Of a stretch of 31,591 nt of DNA, positions 16,933-25,707 are shown in pieces (within the stretch, counting starts at the first letter, position 1; every line of letters begins with the position of its first letter). The stretch comes from Strigomonas culicis (taxonomy: Eukaryota; Euglenozoa; Kinetoplastea; Trypanosomatida; Trypanosomatidae). The translations under genes were made by a program, and so were the position numbers. Where the stretch lies: positions 1-31,591 of the forward strand of contig AUXH01000176.1 in the NCBI GenBank assembly GCA_000482145.1, written 5' to 3'. Under the pieces are notes generated by a model, which did not search any database, had not been told where the DNA came from, and was given only the letters and a program-made list of their open reading frames with translations.

Positions 16933-19008
16933 TTACTTCTTTTTGGACAGCTTCTTCTCCGCGTTTCTCAGTGTCTGGGACAGCTTCTTGTTGTCCGGGG
17001 TCGCCATCGCGGCCCGCGTGCTGGCGGAGCGCTCCAGCAAGACCTTCACGACGGCAGCCTTCAGGTCGCCGGGGTGCAGCGCGCCGCTGCCGCAGTCCTC
17101 GCGCAGCGCGCTCTCCTCCGTGTAGTCCACGTTGCCGCCGTTCGCCTCGCCGCGCTCGACCTGCAGCGACCCACACAGCTGGATGAGCGCCACCGCGACG
17201 GCGATGACGGGGTTGCTGCGCTCGTTCGGCGCCGAGTAGGCCTTCTTGATCTTGCGACGGATGTCCATGTCCGTGTCGTCGAGGTGCAGCACGTCGTCCG
17301 CGCCCAGCGGCGTCGGCGCCACATCCGGGCGGTGCAGCGGCGGCAGCGCGCCCTCCGGCAGGGCCTCGATCGCGACGGCGCTGTTCGTGTACTCGGAGAC
17401 GAGCTGGTTCACGTTGCCGTCGAAGGACGTGCTGAGCACGTGCGTGGCGTTCAGTAACACCACGTCCGCGACGCGCATCATGGCGGCGACGACCTGCCCC
17501 GCGTTCTTCACCTCGCCGCCGTGGACCTCCTCCACGTGGGCGAGCGTGTTCTTCCGCCCGACGTTGATGGCGGTGTACCAGAAGGTGTTGGGGTCGGCCA
17601 GCACCAGCGCCTCCTCCTCCTCCACGCGCACCGCCGCCGGCAGCCCGTACTCGCGCAGCAGCGCCACGTTGTAGGCGAGCGCCGCCTTGACGTCCTTCTC
17701 GTCGCCGGTGAGCTCGTCGCAGGCGACGGCCATCCACTGCGGCAGCAGCAGCACCACCTCGCCGTCCGGGTGCTCCGCGAGGAACCGCTTCGCGCCGGCC
17801 ACGACGGCGGCCGCCGTGTCCAGCGGCAGCTTGAAGGTGGCGGGAAAGAAGAGGCAGGCCAGCGGCCTCGCCGGCGCCTCGCGCGGCTTCTCCTCCGCCA
17901 GCGGCGGCGCCTCGCCGCCCTTGCGGAACGACTTGACGAGCTCCAGCAGCTGCTTCGCCTCGGCGTTGGTCGCGAAGTGCTGGCGCACCGGCTCCAGCAG
18001 CGCGTTCACCTCGTGCACCAGCCCGCGCTTCAGCTCCTCCTCGGAGAGCTCGCCGCTGACGTAGGCGGCCTCCATGTCCGCGTAGGCGGCGAACGTGCGC
18101 CCGCCGATCGCCGTGGTGGCGCCCGGCCGCGCGAAGACGACGCACTGGTAGTAGTCCAGCACGGGGTTCTTGTCGTCGGTGGGCTGCGGCGCGCCGTCCT
18201 CGTTGATGGCGCCCGCCTGCTGCGCGACGCGCGGGCAGTACGCCTGCATGATCTTGCGCTCCACGTCCTCGGCGGCGTCCTCCATGAAGATGGCGCTGTC
18301 GGGGTCGCTCTTGCTCATCTTGGCCTGGCCCTGCTTGAGCCCGGCCAGCATATGATGCGAGAGTATCACCGGCTTCAGCTTGCGGCCGGTCAGGTCGCAG
18401 TACTCGCGCGCGAGCATGTTCACCTTGCGCTGGTCCAGGCCCAGCTGGCAGATGTCGGCCCGGAGGAAGAAGATGTCGGAGCACTGCATGAGCGGGTACA
18501 GGATCTGCGCCGCGGTGAGCGTGCCCTCCATCTTGCCCATGATGGCGCAGCACTTCTTGATGCGCGCAATCGTGTTGCGGCGGCCGATATCCAGCACCGT
18601 CTTCCAGTACGGCGCGGCGTGCTGCGTAATTTCGTCGCTGGCCCACAGGAACTCCACCTTGTCCATGTCCATGCCCGCGGCCGTCCACACCTCGATCAGG
18701 TACTTGCCCACGATGCGGATCTTCTCCAGCTCTCCGCCGACCTTATCGTTCATGAGCGCGAACCAGTCCGCCACCCAGAACACAAAGAGGCAGCCGCTCG
18801 TCGTGCACTTGTTGACGTTGACGGACTTGAAGATGCCCTGGGCGATGTGCATGCGGCCGGACGGCTCGAAGCCGTCGTAGCAGCGGATGCCCGGCTTCTT
18901 CTCGACCAGGTTGCGCAGCTCGCCCTCCTGGATGCACTCCTCCCCCACACTGCGCAGCAGTGCGTAGCGCTCGTCGTTGGATAGGGGCGAGGGCGTCTGG
19001 TCGGCCAT
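16933..19008 (-). CDS. TyrRS: Tyrosyl-tRNA synthetase, double-length pseudo-dimer
   Basis: This 691-residue class I aminoacyl-tRNA synthetase charges tRNA(Tyr). The ATG at 19008 begins MADQTPSPLSNDERYALL. The N-terminal half (about 1-365) is a complete catalytic module with the HIGH-type signature HIAQ (54-57) and KMSKS (230-234). The C-terminal half (about 370-691) is a diverged copy of the same fold: VERKIMQAYCP in the first half is mirrored by IRRKIKKAYSAP in the second, but HIGH and KMSKS are absent. Ordinary eukaryotic or archaeal enzymes are about half this length and dimerise. Trypanosomatid TyrRS is known to be a fused pseudo-dimer with one active site and one half that serves tRNA recognition, so this is the expected form. 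The frame continues upstream in an Arg/Ser-rich, acid-free stretch that could encode a mitochondrial form. Confidence 0.96.
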   Translation of the reverse strand: MADQTPSPLSNDERYALLRSVGEECIQEGELRNLVEKKPGIRCYDGFEPSGRMHIAQGIFKSVNVNKCTTSGCLFVFWVADWFALMNDKVGGELEKIRIVGKYLIEVWTAAGMDMDKVEFLWASDEITQHAAPYWKTVLDIGRRNTIARIKKCCAIMGKMEGTLTAAQILYPLMQCSDIFFLRADICQLGLDQRKVNMLAREYCDLTGRKLKPVILSHHMLAGLKQGQAKMSKSDPDSAIFMEDAAEDVERKIMQAYCPRVAQQAGAINEDGAPQPTDDKNPVLDYYQCVVFARPGATTAIGGRTFAAYADMEAAYVSGELSEEELKRGLVHEVNALLEPVRQHFATNAEAKQLLELVKSFRKGGEAPPLAEEKPREAPARPLACLFFPATFKLPLDTAAAVVAGAKRFLAEHPDGEVVLLLPQWMAVACDELTGDEKDVKAALAYNVALLREYGLPAAVRVEEEEALVLADPNTFWYTAINVGRKNTLAHVEEVHGGEVKNAGQVVAAMMRVADVVLLNATHVLSTSFDGNVNQLVSEYTNSAVAIEALPEGALPPLHRPDVAPTPLGADDVLHLDDTDMDIRRKIKKAYSAPNERSNPVIAVAVALIQLCGSLQVERGEANGGNVDYTEESALREDCGSGALHPGDLKAAVVKVLLERSASTRAAMATPDNKKLSQTLRNAEKKLSKKK

Positions 19009-19450
19009 ACTGCGTGAGAAGGTACAGAGAGTCGAGCGGCGAAGCGGACGGAGCCCGGGAAAGCAGCACCGACGAGGAACAGAGCGAGGAAGCGGAGAAA
19101 ACGGAAACGTTGTGAAGGAAAGAAGAATTCGACTGTAACGGTGACTTGTACCACATCGAGATGGGGCCCCGATCATGACCAGAAGAGCACAGAGTGAGCG
19201 GGAGAGGCAGAGAAAGGGGTGAAGGGGAGATTGCATAGACCGAAAAGCAGAATTTGAGTGAAACAACCAGGCGGCTAAGCAGCATATGCACGCAGGGGTA
19301 AATCTACAGCGTAAAGGGAAGCGGTTGAAGGGTGATGCATCGTCAAAGATAAAAAAAATCACCAAGAAAATACAAGGATCGTTGTGATAACCATGGCAAC
19401 AGGTAAGAAAAGATATATATAACAGACGATGACGGAAAACGATAATGGGG
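19009..19450. other. Spacer upstream of TyrRS, partly open in the TyrRS frame
   Basis: This 442-bp spacer holds the TyrRS 5' flank and the dynein light intermediate chain 3' UTR. The TyrRS frame stays open through it to 19365, with in-frame ATGs at 19236 and 19176. The coding strand from about 19133 down to 19013 is pyrimidine-rich and free of AG until GCAG one base before the ATG at 19008. A T8 tract lies at about 19352-19359 with candidate acceptors further downstream (CTGTAG, GCTTAG). Two alternative splice sites are therefore plausible. Confidence 0.5.
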
Positions 19451-21121
19451 CTACGCCGTATCCCAAATCATCGTGATATCCTCATCCAGCCTACTGCGGT
19501 TCAATCCGGTCGAGTTGTTCGACGCAGAGCTCTGCATGTTCAACATGCGGTGCAGCGGTAGGCCGCTGCCGATGTGGCGCTGCACATAGTCCTGGTGCAG
19601 TGTCAGAAGCGGCCGCTGCGGTGTCTCCGTGGGGCAGGGCGCCCGCGCGCAGTACGCGTCGGCCTCCGCCCCGCCGGGGGCCACCTCCCCCGCGAGGGCG
19701 CCGCTCGCCACCAACGGCAGCAGCGCGGCGGGCGTGTCGACCCCGACCGGCAGCAGCGACGACGGGAACATCTGCGCGGTGCAGACGTGCGTCACGCTGG
19801 ACGGCAGCGGCGCCAGCGGGGCACCGGGCGACATGGGCGACGTCGCCGCGGCCGCGGCGGCGTCCAGGAGGTAGCTCATGTACGCCCAGACGCCCTTGTA
19901 GAAGGGGTGGACGAGCGCGGGCTGCCCCTCCGCGGCCGCACCGTCGCCACTCGCCGTCGTGTTCACGCGCGTGCTGGTCGCCACGAAGGCGCTGCGCCGC
20001 ACCATCGCCTCGTGGCGCATGCAGTGGGACACGAGCGTCAGCAGCGGCACGTTCGCGTTCAGCACGACGTCGCGAAGGTCCACCGGAATGATGTGCTTCA
20101 GGTCCTGTTCCTCCTCGAGCCCGAAGCTGCCGGCGTGGGCGCTGAAGGTCTTGGACAGCTTTTCTAGAATATCCGTCTTGGTGGCCACGAGCAAGCTCTT
20201 GATGGCGCACGTCTTGTCCGTCTCGCTCGTGAAGGAGCTGTTTGCCGAGGGCTCCTTTCCACGGACGGGGAGCGGGTCCGTGGCGCGCTGCGCGACCGCC
20301 TCCCGCAGCGCGCCCAGGCGGCCGGCCTCGGCCCTCCAGAAGTGCAGCCGGTCCTCCTTCCACTGCATGTGGCGCATCTTGTCGTGCTGCGGCAGACGCG
20401 CGCGCAGCACGGCGGCGACGTGCGCGACGAGGAGCTCGTAGTTCCGCGCCACCTGCTCGCGCACCGAGCACGGGTCACTCACGTCCACGACGAGCAGCAC
20501 CAGCGCCTGCTGCAGCGCCTCGAGGCTGGGCAGCGCAGCCGACAGCGCGCCGACCGTGTCGCAGCAGTAGAACTCCGTCGTCCGCCGCACGCCGCGCAGA
20601 CCCGAGTCAGTGCCCTGCCCGGCCGCGCCAGCGGCGCCCAACGGCACCCGCTGCACCACATAGTCGTGCGAAATGCCGATGCCGTGCACATCGGTGGACA
20701 AGTAGCGGCCCGTGGGGTCTGCAATCACCTTCCGCGCGACGCCGTCCGTCTCCGCCTCGTCCATCTCGCCCTCCTTCGGGTTGTACAGCGGCCGCCGCTT
20801 CGTGTCGCCCTCCTCCGCGCCGGCGCTCGCGGCCGCCGCGGCGCTGCCGGCGTCGCGCTGCGGGTACTGTACCTCGGCCGCGAGGCGGAGGCGGCGGCAC
20901 AGCGTGCGCTTCCCGCTGAAGGGCCGGCCGAGCAGCACGATACGGCGGCTGCAGTGCTGCGAGGCGGTGCTCTCCGGCGGCGGGATGCCGAGGATGTCCC
21001 ACAGCGTCGGCTGCGCCTCCTCCCGCGGCGGCGCCTCCGCCGCCCCCTCCACGCGCTCGTCGCTCTCCCGCAGGGGGTCGTCCATCGCCGGTTCGTGCGC
21101 CGCGGACGCCTTGCGAGCCAT
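19451..21121 (-). CDS. Dynein light intermediate chain-like protein
   Basis: This 556-residue protein has a divergent P-loop GTPase-like fold. An LWDIL segment (about 40-44) precedes IVLLGRPFSGKRTL (about 61-74). Hydrophobic strands follow, such as ALVLLVVDVSD (near 208), SLLVATKTDIL (matching the N/TKxD guanine-recognition motif) and HIIPVDLRDV. An LW element before the P-loop and VxxTKxD after it are features of the cytoplasmic dynein light intermediate chains (LIC; DYNC1LI and DYNC2LI1), which link the heavy chain to cargo or support retrograde intraflagellar transport. The Walker A Ser/Thr after the lysine is replaced by Arg (GKR), so nucleotide binding is doubtful. Insertions are Ala/Gly-rich. 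I cannot decide between the dynein-1 and dynein-2 types. The start at 21121 is the first ATG; a second lies at residue 13. Confidence 0.62.
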   Translation of the reverse strand: MARKASAAHEPAMDDPLRESDERVEGAAEAPPREEAQPTLWDILGIPPPESTASQHCSRRIVLLGRPFSGKRTLCRRLRLAAEVQYPQRDAGSAAAAASAGAEEGDTKRRPLYNPKEGEMDEAETDGVARKVIADPTGRYLSTDVHGIGISHDYVVQRVPLGAAGAAGQGTDSGLRGVRRTTEFYCCDTVGALSAALPSLEALQQALVLLVVDVSDPCSVREQVARNYELLVAHVAAVLRARLPQHDKMRHMQWKEDRLHFWRAEAGRLGALREAVAQRATDPLPVRGKEPSANSSFTSETDKTCAIKSLLVATKTDILEKLSKTFSAHAGSFGLEEEQDLKHIIPVDLRDVVLNANVPLLTLVSHCMRHEAMVRRSAFVATSTRVNTTASGDGAAAEGQPALVHPFYKGVWAYMSYLLDAAAAAATSPMSPGAPLAPLPSSVTHVCTAQMFPSSLLPVGVDTPAALLPLVASGALAGEVAPGGAEADAYCARAPCPTETPQRPLLTLHQDYVQRHIGSGLPLHRMLNMQSSASNNSTGLNRSRLDEDITMIWDTA

Positions 21122-21649
21122 CGCGCACTTGTGCGTATATACTTATATATGTATATGTATGTACGTAGGGGTGGAGTAGAAAATGGAAAAAAGGGAGGAT
21201 CCGACGCTCGCACACACACACACGCACACAAGAAAAAAGAGGCAACTATAAAAGTGCTGTAAATCAAAAACAGAAAGAATGAAAAGAACGTAGGCAGAGG
21301 TGCAAACAGGCATGCTTCGTGTCGACAATATAGTGGAATTCGTCAGTCCAACTGAAGTTCAAAACGACAGCAATAACAAAAAAGGAGGTCCCCAAGCAAC
21401 GCAGAAAGTGGAGTGTTATAGAAAGAAGAAGAAGAACAACAATACTCTATCCACACCAGAGGAAGGAGTATATATTAATTAATTAAGGTTTGTAAATGGG
21501 GAAAGTAGTAATAATAATAATAATAATAATAATAATATGATAAACAGTATCTTTGAAAGAAAAACAAAAAAAAAAGAGAAAAAGAAAAGCATTGGAATCA
21601 TTTTGAGGCAAAAGTACTCATCGGCTCTGTCTTCACACAGAAGGGTATC
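21122..21649. other. Intergenic spacer between desaturase and dynein-chain genes
   Basis: This 528-bp spacer holds the desaturase 3' UTR and the 5' region of the dynein chain gene. It contains a (TAA)n run at about 21509-21536, a TTAATTAATTAA palindrome near 21475-21486, a CA-rich stretch near 21209-21229 and a TA-rich stretch near 21137-21160. A weak acceptor (TATAAG, AG at 21143-21142) lies about 20 bases before the ATG. No gene was found. Confidence 0.6.
21509..21537. repeat. (TAA)n trinucleotide microsatellite
   Basis: About nine to ten uninterrupted TAA units lie in the desaturase 3' flank. The tract is non-coding. Confidence 0.95.
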
Positions 21650-22885
21650 CTAATCCACCGTCTTCTCGATTCCTTTGCCAAACTTCTCCATGTGCTCGAA
21701 GGTGCTGGCCAGGTTCTCCTGCAGCGTCTCGTAGTGGACGTACTTGATGTTGTACTTCTCGCAGTGCCGCCGCACGAGCGGGGCGAGGTGCACGTAGTAG
21801 CCGTGGTGCACGCGCGGGAAGAGGTGGTGCTCTATCTGAAAGTTGAGGCCGCCGTTGAGCTGGCCCCACCACTTTCCGCCGAAGTTGCAGCTCGTCTCCG
21901 TCTGGCAGGCGACAAAGTCGAGCCCGTCGCTCGTGCCGTGCTTCTTCGCGCCCTCGAAGTTGTGCGAGATGAGGAAGAAGAGCGCAAGGTAGAAGCCGCC
22001 CAGCATGTACTGCGTGAGACACAGGCACACGGCATCCTGCCAGCTCGTCGCGTGCAGGCAGTTGCAGAGAATACGGAACGGCACGATCAGCATCATGGAG
22101 AGACTGACGTCCCACTGGTCCTTGAAGAGCAGCTGCTTCTCGCTGGGGCCCTTCATCAAGAAGAGGATGTTCGTCACGACGTGTACGGGGCCGAAGCAGG
22201 CCTCCAGCAGAAACACGTAGAACTGCTGCAGGCAGTAGGCGACGTGCTTCGGGACGCGGTGGTGCAGCCGCAGCAGCGGGATGTCGAGGTCCTCGTCGCG
22301 GCTCGGCTCGTTTGTGTAAATGTGGTGCATGATGTTGTGGTTGATGATCCAGCTAATGCTGCTGCCGCCGAGCAGATCCTGCGAGAGGCCTAGGACGCGA
22401 TTCACGCGCCAGTCGCGGCTGACCGCGCCGTGGTTCGCGTCGTGCTGCACGTTGAGCCCCACCATCGCCATGGCGAGCGACTGCACCACGGTCAGCACGA
22501 CGCTGCGGCGCCAGAAGAGCGAGTAAAGGTCCAGCCCCAGCATGAGCGTCAGCCACAGGGCCGCCTTCAGGAAGTAGTACCACGGCGCAAACCCCTTCGT
22601 CGGCGCGATGATGGGCTTGATCTGCTCACACAGCTCGAAGTACCGGTCGAACTGCGGCAGCTGCCGCTGCTCGATCTTGTAGTCGGGGTGCACGTCCTTC
22701 TCCGCCACCTGGTACGCCTCGTACTGCGCGTGCGGGAAGCGGCGGCGGTGGTAGCTCACAAAGAAGGCCGTGCTCTCACGGCCGTTGCACATGCGCACAA
22801 ACATGGGGCCGCCGGGGTGCAGCAAGGCAATCTTCTCGGTATCGTAGTAAATACCATCGATCGAAAACACGTTTTTTACCGACAT
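21650..22885 (-). CDS. Cytochrome b5-fused front-end fatty acid desaturase (delta-5/delta-6 type)
   Basis: This 411-residue ER membrane enzyme introduces a double bond between an existing one and the carboxyl end of polyunsaturated fatty acids. The N-terminus is a cytochrome b5 domain with heme motif HPGG (23-26) and a second histidine near 46. The three histidine boxes are intact: QHDANH (147-152), HNIMHH (183-188) and QIEHH (350-354). Gln in the third box marks front-end desaturases. Hydrophobic membrane segments surround the boxes. Leishmania makes delta-6, delta-5 and delta-4 enzymes of this type. The NVQHDANHGA box recalls delta-5/delta-6 enzymes, but position specificity cannot be read from sequence alone. 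Only about 13 bases separate a good CACAG acceptor from the ATG. The b5 domain is short but complete in its key residues. Confidence 0.9.
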   Translation of the reverse strand: MSVKNVFSIDGIYYDTEKIALLHPGGPMFVRMCNGRESTAFFVSYHRRRFPHAQYEAYQVAEKDVHPDYKIEQRQLPQFDRYFELCEQIKPIIAPTKGFAPWYYFLKAALWLTLMLGLDLYSLFWRRSVVLTVVQSLAMAMVGLNVQHDANHGAVSRDWRVNRVLGLSQDLLGGSSISWIINHNIMHHIYTNEPSRDEDLDIPLLRLHHRVPKHVAYCLQQFYVFLLEACFGPVHVVTNILFLMKGPSEKQLLFKDQWDVSLSMMLIVPFRILCNCLHATSWQDAVCLCLTQYMLGGFYLALFFLISHNFEGAKKHGTSDGLDFVACQTETSCNFGGKWWGQLNGGLNFQIEHHLFPRVHHGYYVHLAPLVRRHCEKYNIKYVHYETLQENLASTFEHMEKFGKGIEKTVD

Positions 22886-23440
22886 TGGCTTTGTTGCTCT
22901 GTGGAAGTGGAAGTATAAAGGTAAAACAACTATGCGAAAGAGTGTGTTGAAGGTATACCTAATTATTTTTTTTTTTGAGGGGGGGGAGGGGCGACTGTAG
23001 TGCTCAACAGTTTTTTTTTTTTTTATAAAGTATAGTAGCTGAAAAGGTAAATCTAAGAACTGTTTAGTGATTGTATTGCTTTATTATATTTTTTTGACTT
23101 TTGGATCTGTTTTTTAACCCTTTTGAATAGCATTGACGAGGCGGCACATGGATTCCGAAGGAGACGAGGAAGAGGTGATGAAAGGGAGACGTAGTGAACC
23201 ACAGTTGCCAACAATGTCAGGGGAGGGACACCACATTTACGACGACAAAGGGTACACGACAGAAGTGGCACCTCTATCATTCCTAGTACACTGCAAGACG
23301 AAAACAGTGAAACGAATTCCAACACAGGTATGCAAAGCCCAACCGGAAGGGAAAAAAAAAATATATGAATACAAAAAGATGGAAAGAAGAGGAACGATAC
23401 ATGCGAGTTTTTTTCTCCTTTTTCGTTCAAGAGTGCTCTT
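22886..23440. other. Intergenic spacer upstream of the desaturase
   Basis: This 555-bp spacer contains a T11 run (22966-22976), a G8-A-G4 tract (22979-22991) and a T14 run (23011-23024) on the plus strand. These become poly-A and poly-C on the coding strand, opposite to the purine bias of most spacers here. The remainder is the 3' UTR of the J-domain protein gene. No gene was recognised. Confidence 0.6.
22899..22925 (-). promoter_or_regulatory. Predicted trans-splice acceptor for the desaturase
   Basis: The coding strand reads TTTATACTTCCACTTCCACAG, broken here as a C/T-rich run ending CACAG, with the AG at 22900-22899. The predicted 5' UTR is only 13 nt. Confidence 0.5.
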
Positions 23441-25039
23441 TCACCCGTGAAACTGATAAAAGAACTGCTGATGGCCGCCCCCGCCGCCTGGCCCTCCACC
23501 GAAGGGATGTCCGCCCGGGAACGGGAAGTTGAACGGGAACGGATTTCCCTGGAAGGGGTGGCCCTGCGTGCCTTGGCCTTGCGGGTGCAGGACATCCTCG
23601 CCGTTGTCGTAGCGCGTCCGCTTCTCATCGTCCATCAGCACCTCCTTGGCCTCGTTGATGTCTCTGAACTTCTTGTCGTGCTTCTGTCGCTCGGCGTCGC
23701 TCATGTCCTTCGAGCGGAGCTGATCGGGGTGCAGCTCGCGCGCGAGCTTGCGGTACGCGCGACGTATGTCCGCACTGGTGGCGGACTTTTTGACGCCTAA
23801 GATTTTGTAGTAGTCCTTCCGCGGTGGCATGCTCTTCTGCTTCGCCAAGCGCTGCGCTAGCTCCTCGATCTTGCCGTTCCGTGGATCCAGCCGGCGCGCG
23901 GCGGCCAGCTCGCTCTCCGCCTTGTCATACGCCTCGTCGATCATGTAGAGCTCCGCGATGACGAGGTGCGGCTGCACCGCCAACGGGTTCTCGGTGCCGC
24001 GCAGCGCGACGAGCTCGCGGCAGGCGGGCACGCCCCTGGCGCTGTCGCGCAGCCCGAGGTAGGCGTCGCAGCGCCACTCCAGCAGCTTCTCCTCCAGCAC
24101 CGAGCGCGGCTCCTCGCGCCGGTAGGCGTCGATGGCCGCGATGGCCTGCTCGTACTTCTTGGACTCGAGCGCCGCCTCGATCGCACCGGTCGCCTTCTGC
24201 TGCTTGCGCACCGCCTTGTGCAGCTGCGCGCAGAGCCCGAACTCGGGGTCCAGCGAGAGGCAGCGGCGCAGCTCCCGCTTCGCCTCGTTGAGCGCGCCCA
24301 GGCCGCGCAGCGCCCGGGCGTTGAGGGCAATCGCCAGCAGGTTCTGCGGGCTCTGCTTGAGCACGAACTTGAGCTCCGTCGTCGCGATCTGGTTCTGCTG
24401 CACCGCGAGCGCGCAGGCCGCGCGCTGCAGACGCAGCTCGACGTTGTCCTTCGCGAAGTGCTCGATGACGAGCGCCAGGAGCGACACGCTGTGCGTGTAC
24501 AGCTCCTGCTGCTTGCCGCCCTGCACGCTCTCCTGCACGAGCACCTCCAGCGGCTTGTCCAGGATGGGGCTCAGCTGCGCCCAGCGCCGCGCGAAGTTCT
24601 CCAACAGGGCCAGCTTCTTCTGCGCCCGGGCCACGCCCTGGCTCTTCCGCTCCTTCGCGTAGAGCTGCACCACCCGCTGCTCGTCCTGCGCCGCGCGGCG
24701 GAGGTCGCCCGTCTGGGCGCGCAGCATCGCGCGGAGGTCCAGCGCCTGCACATGGTCGGGCGCCGCGCGCAGGAGGGCGTCCAGGTCCTGCAGCGCCTCT
24801 GCGGTGCGGTGCAGCATCGACAGGAGCTCCGCGCGGCTGTACAGGCCACGCTGGTTCTTGCCGTCGCGCACCAGCGCCTCCGTGTACTTGGCGAGCGCGT
24901 CGGGGTAGTGGCTGCGGCCGCGGCTCAGGGCCTTGTCGCCCTCGGCCAGCAGCCGGCGTATCACCTCGTCCCCGGCCACCGCCAGGACGCTAACCAGGCA
25001 TAGGAGCAAGAGCAGAGGAAGGAGCTTCCAACGCCTCAT
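23441..25039 (-). CDS. ER-lumenal TPR/J-domain co-chaperone, DNAJC3 (P58IPK)-like
   Basis: I start this 532-residue protein at the ATG at 25039. The 34 codons upstream in the same frame fall in the pyrimidine tract and acceptor and are not coding. A signal peptide (MRRWKLLPLLLLLCLVSVLA, cleavage near 22) is followed by a run of tetratricopeptide helix pairs (about 25-400) and a J domain (about 408-480) with an intact HPD motif (437-439). A Gly/Phe-rich tail (about 485-532) ends the protein. Signal peptide, TPRs and then a C-terminal J domain is the DNAJC3/P58IPK architecture. Such proteins hold unfolded chains in the ER lumen and stimulate the BiP ATPase. No C-terminal ER-retention tetrapeptide is visible, as is also the case for the mammalian protein. 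An excellent TTCGTACAG acceptor at 25082 supports the start. Confidence 0.9.
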   Translation of the reverse strand: MRRWKLLPLLLLLCLVSVLAVAGDEVIRRLLAEGDKALSRGRSHYPDALAKYTEALVRDGKNQRGLYSRAELLSMLHRTAEALQDLDALLRAAPDHVQALDLRAMLRAQTGDLRRAAQDEQRVVQLYAKERKSQGVARAQKKLALLENFARRWAQLSPILDKPLEVLVQESVQGGKQQELYTHSVSLLALVIEHFAKDNVELRLQRAACALAVQQNQIATTELKFVLKQSPQNLLAIALNARALRGLGALNEAKRELRRCLSLDPEFGLCAQLHKAVRKQQKATGAIEAALESKKYEQAIAAIDAYRREEPRSVLEEKLLEWRCDAYLGLRDSARGVPACRELVALRGTENPLAVQPHLVIAELYMIDEAYDKAESELAAARRLDPRNGKIEELAQRLAKQKSMPPRKDYYKILGVKKSATSADIRRAYRKLARELHPDQLRSKDMSDAERQKHDKKFRDINEAKEVLMDDEKRTRYDNGEDVLHPQGQGTQGHPFQGNPFPFNFPFPGGHPFGGGPGGGGGHQQFFYQFHG

Positions 25040-25707
25040 GCAACTAAAAGGTATGTAGTAGATGGATATACGAATCACACACTGTACGAAGGAAGAAGGA
25101 GAGAGAGAGAGAGAGAGAGAAAGAGCGGGACAGAAGAACAATGTGTGATTGTTTCAGGCAGTGATGGAGGCAAAGGAGGTGTCCAGCAGTAAGGCTCGAG
25201 AGCAGCCAACAGCGCTGGAAGTGACAATGTATCAGCTCGCGATGAAAAAAAAAAACACATTGTCAAAACGGAAGAGCACGATAAACTCATTTTTCATGTT
25301 GTGATACAACCTTCAGAAATATTCTTTTCCACTTTAATGATGGTGATCATGGAAAGCAGTAGACTAAATATCCATTGTTCAGCATGTTACCCTGAAAAAC
25401 AAACAGCATTTAGCTACTGAAACCATTTCACACGTTTTTTTCACATCATTAATTTATTAGTTTCTCTCTCTATATATGTGTGTGTGGGTATGTGTATTAA
25501 AAGAGGTGTGCATTTCTGGTGATGTGCATGAAGATGGAACTAACGTGATTCCATTTTGCCACAGAATGGTAATGAAAACTATAACAACAAAAAAAAAGAG
25601 ACGAAGTGGAAATGGAAACGAAAAAAAAAAAAAGAAGAACCCTTCATTTAAACATGTAGAACGGGCTAAAACCAAATAGTAAAAAAAAAAAAGTGAAGAG
25701 CTGAACG
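25040..25707. other. Intergenic spacer between SHMT and the J-domain protein
   Basis: This 668-bp spacer contains the splice tract of the J-domain gene, an A11 run near 25245, a stretch of ordinary complexity at about 25260-25440 without an ORF, and A-rich tracts near 25588, 25620 and 25681. I searched the ordinary-complexity stretch by eye for tRNA, snoRNA or hairpin features and found nothing convincing. Confidence 0.55.
25082..25130 (-). promoter_or_regulatory. Predicted trans-splice tract (CT)n and acceptor for J-domain protein
   Basis: A (GA)n run on the plus strand (about 25100-25121) gives a long (CT)n tract on the coding strand. It continues as TCCTTCTTCCTTCGTACAG, with the AG at 25083-25082. 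The predicted 5' UTR is 42 nt. This is the clearest splice signal in the window. Confidence 0.65.

Noticed and set aside
17521..18984. Long frames on both strands within TyrRS
   Set aside because: They are shadows of a GC-rich gene with few stop codons; the TyrRS frame has the conserved motifs.
25040..25141. 34-codon N-terminal extension of the J-domain protein
   Set aside because: It is the translation of the (CT)n splice tract (Leu-Ser runs) and it hides the true signal peptide at 25039.
25330..25425. C/D snoRNA-like boxes (AATGATGG at 25336, CTGA at 25392 and 25417) on the plus strand
   Set aside because: Box C is imperfect, no terminal stem is evident, and the orientation is opposite to the transcription unit.
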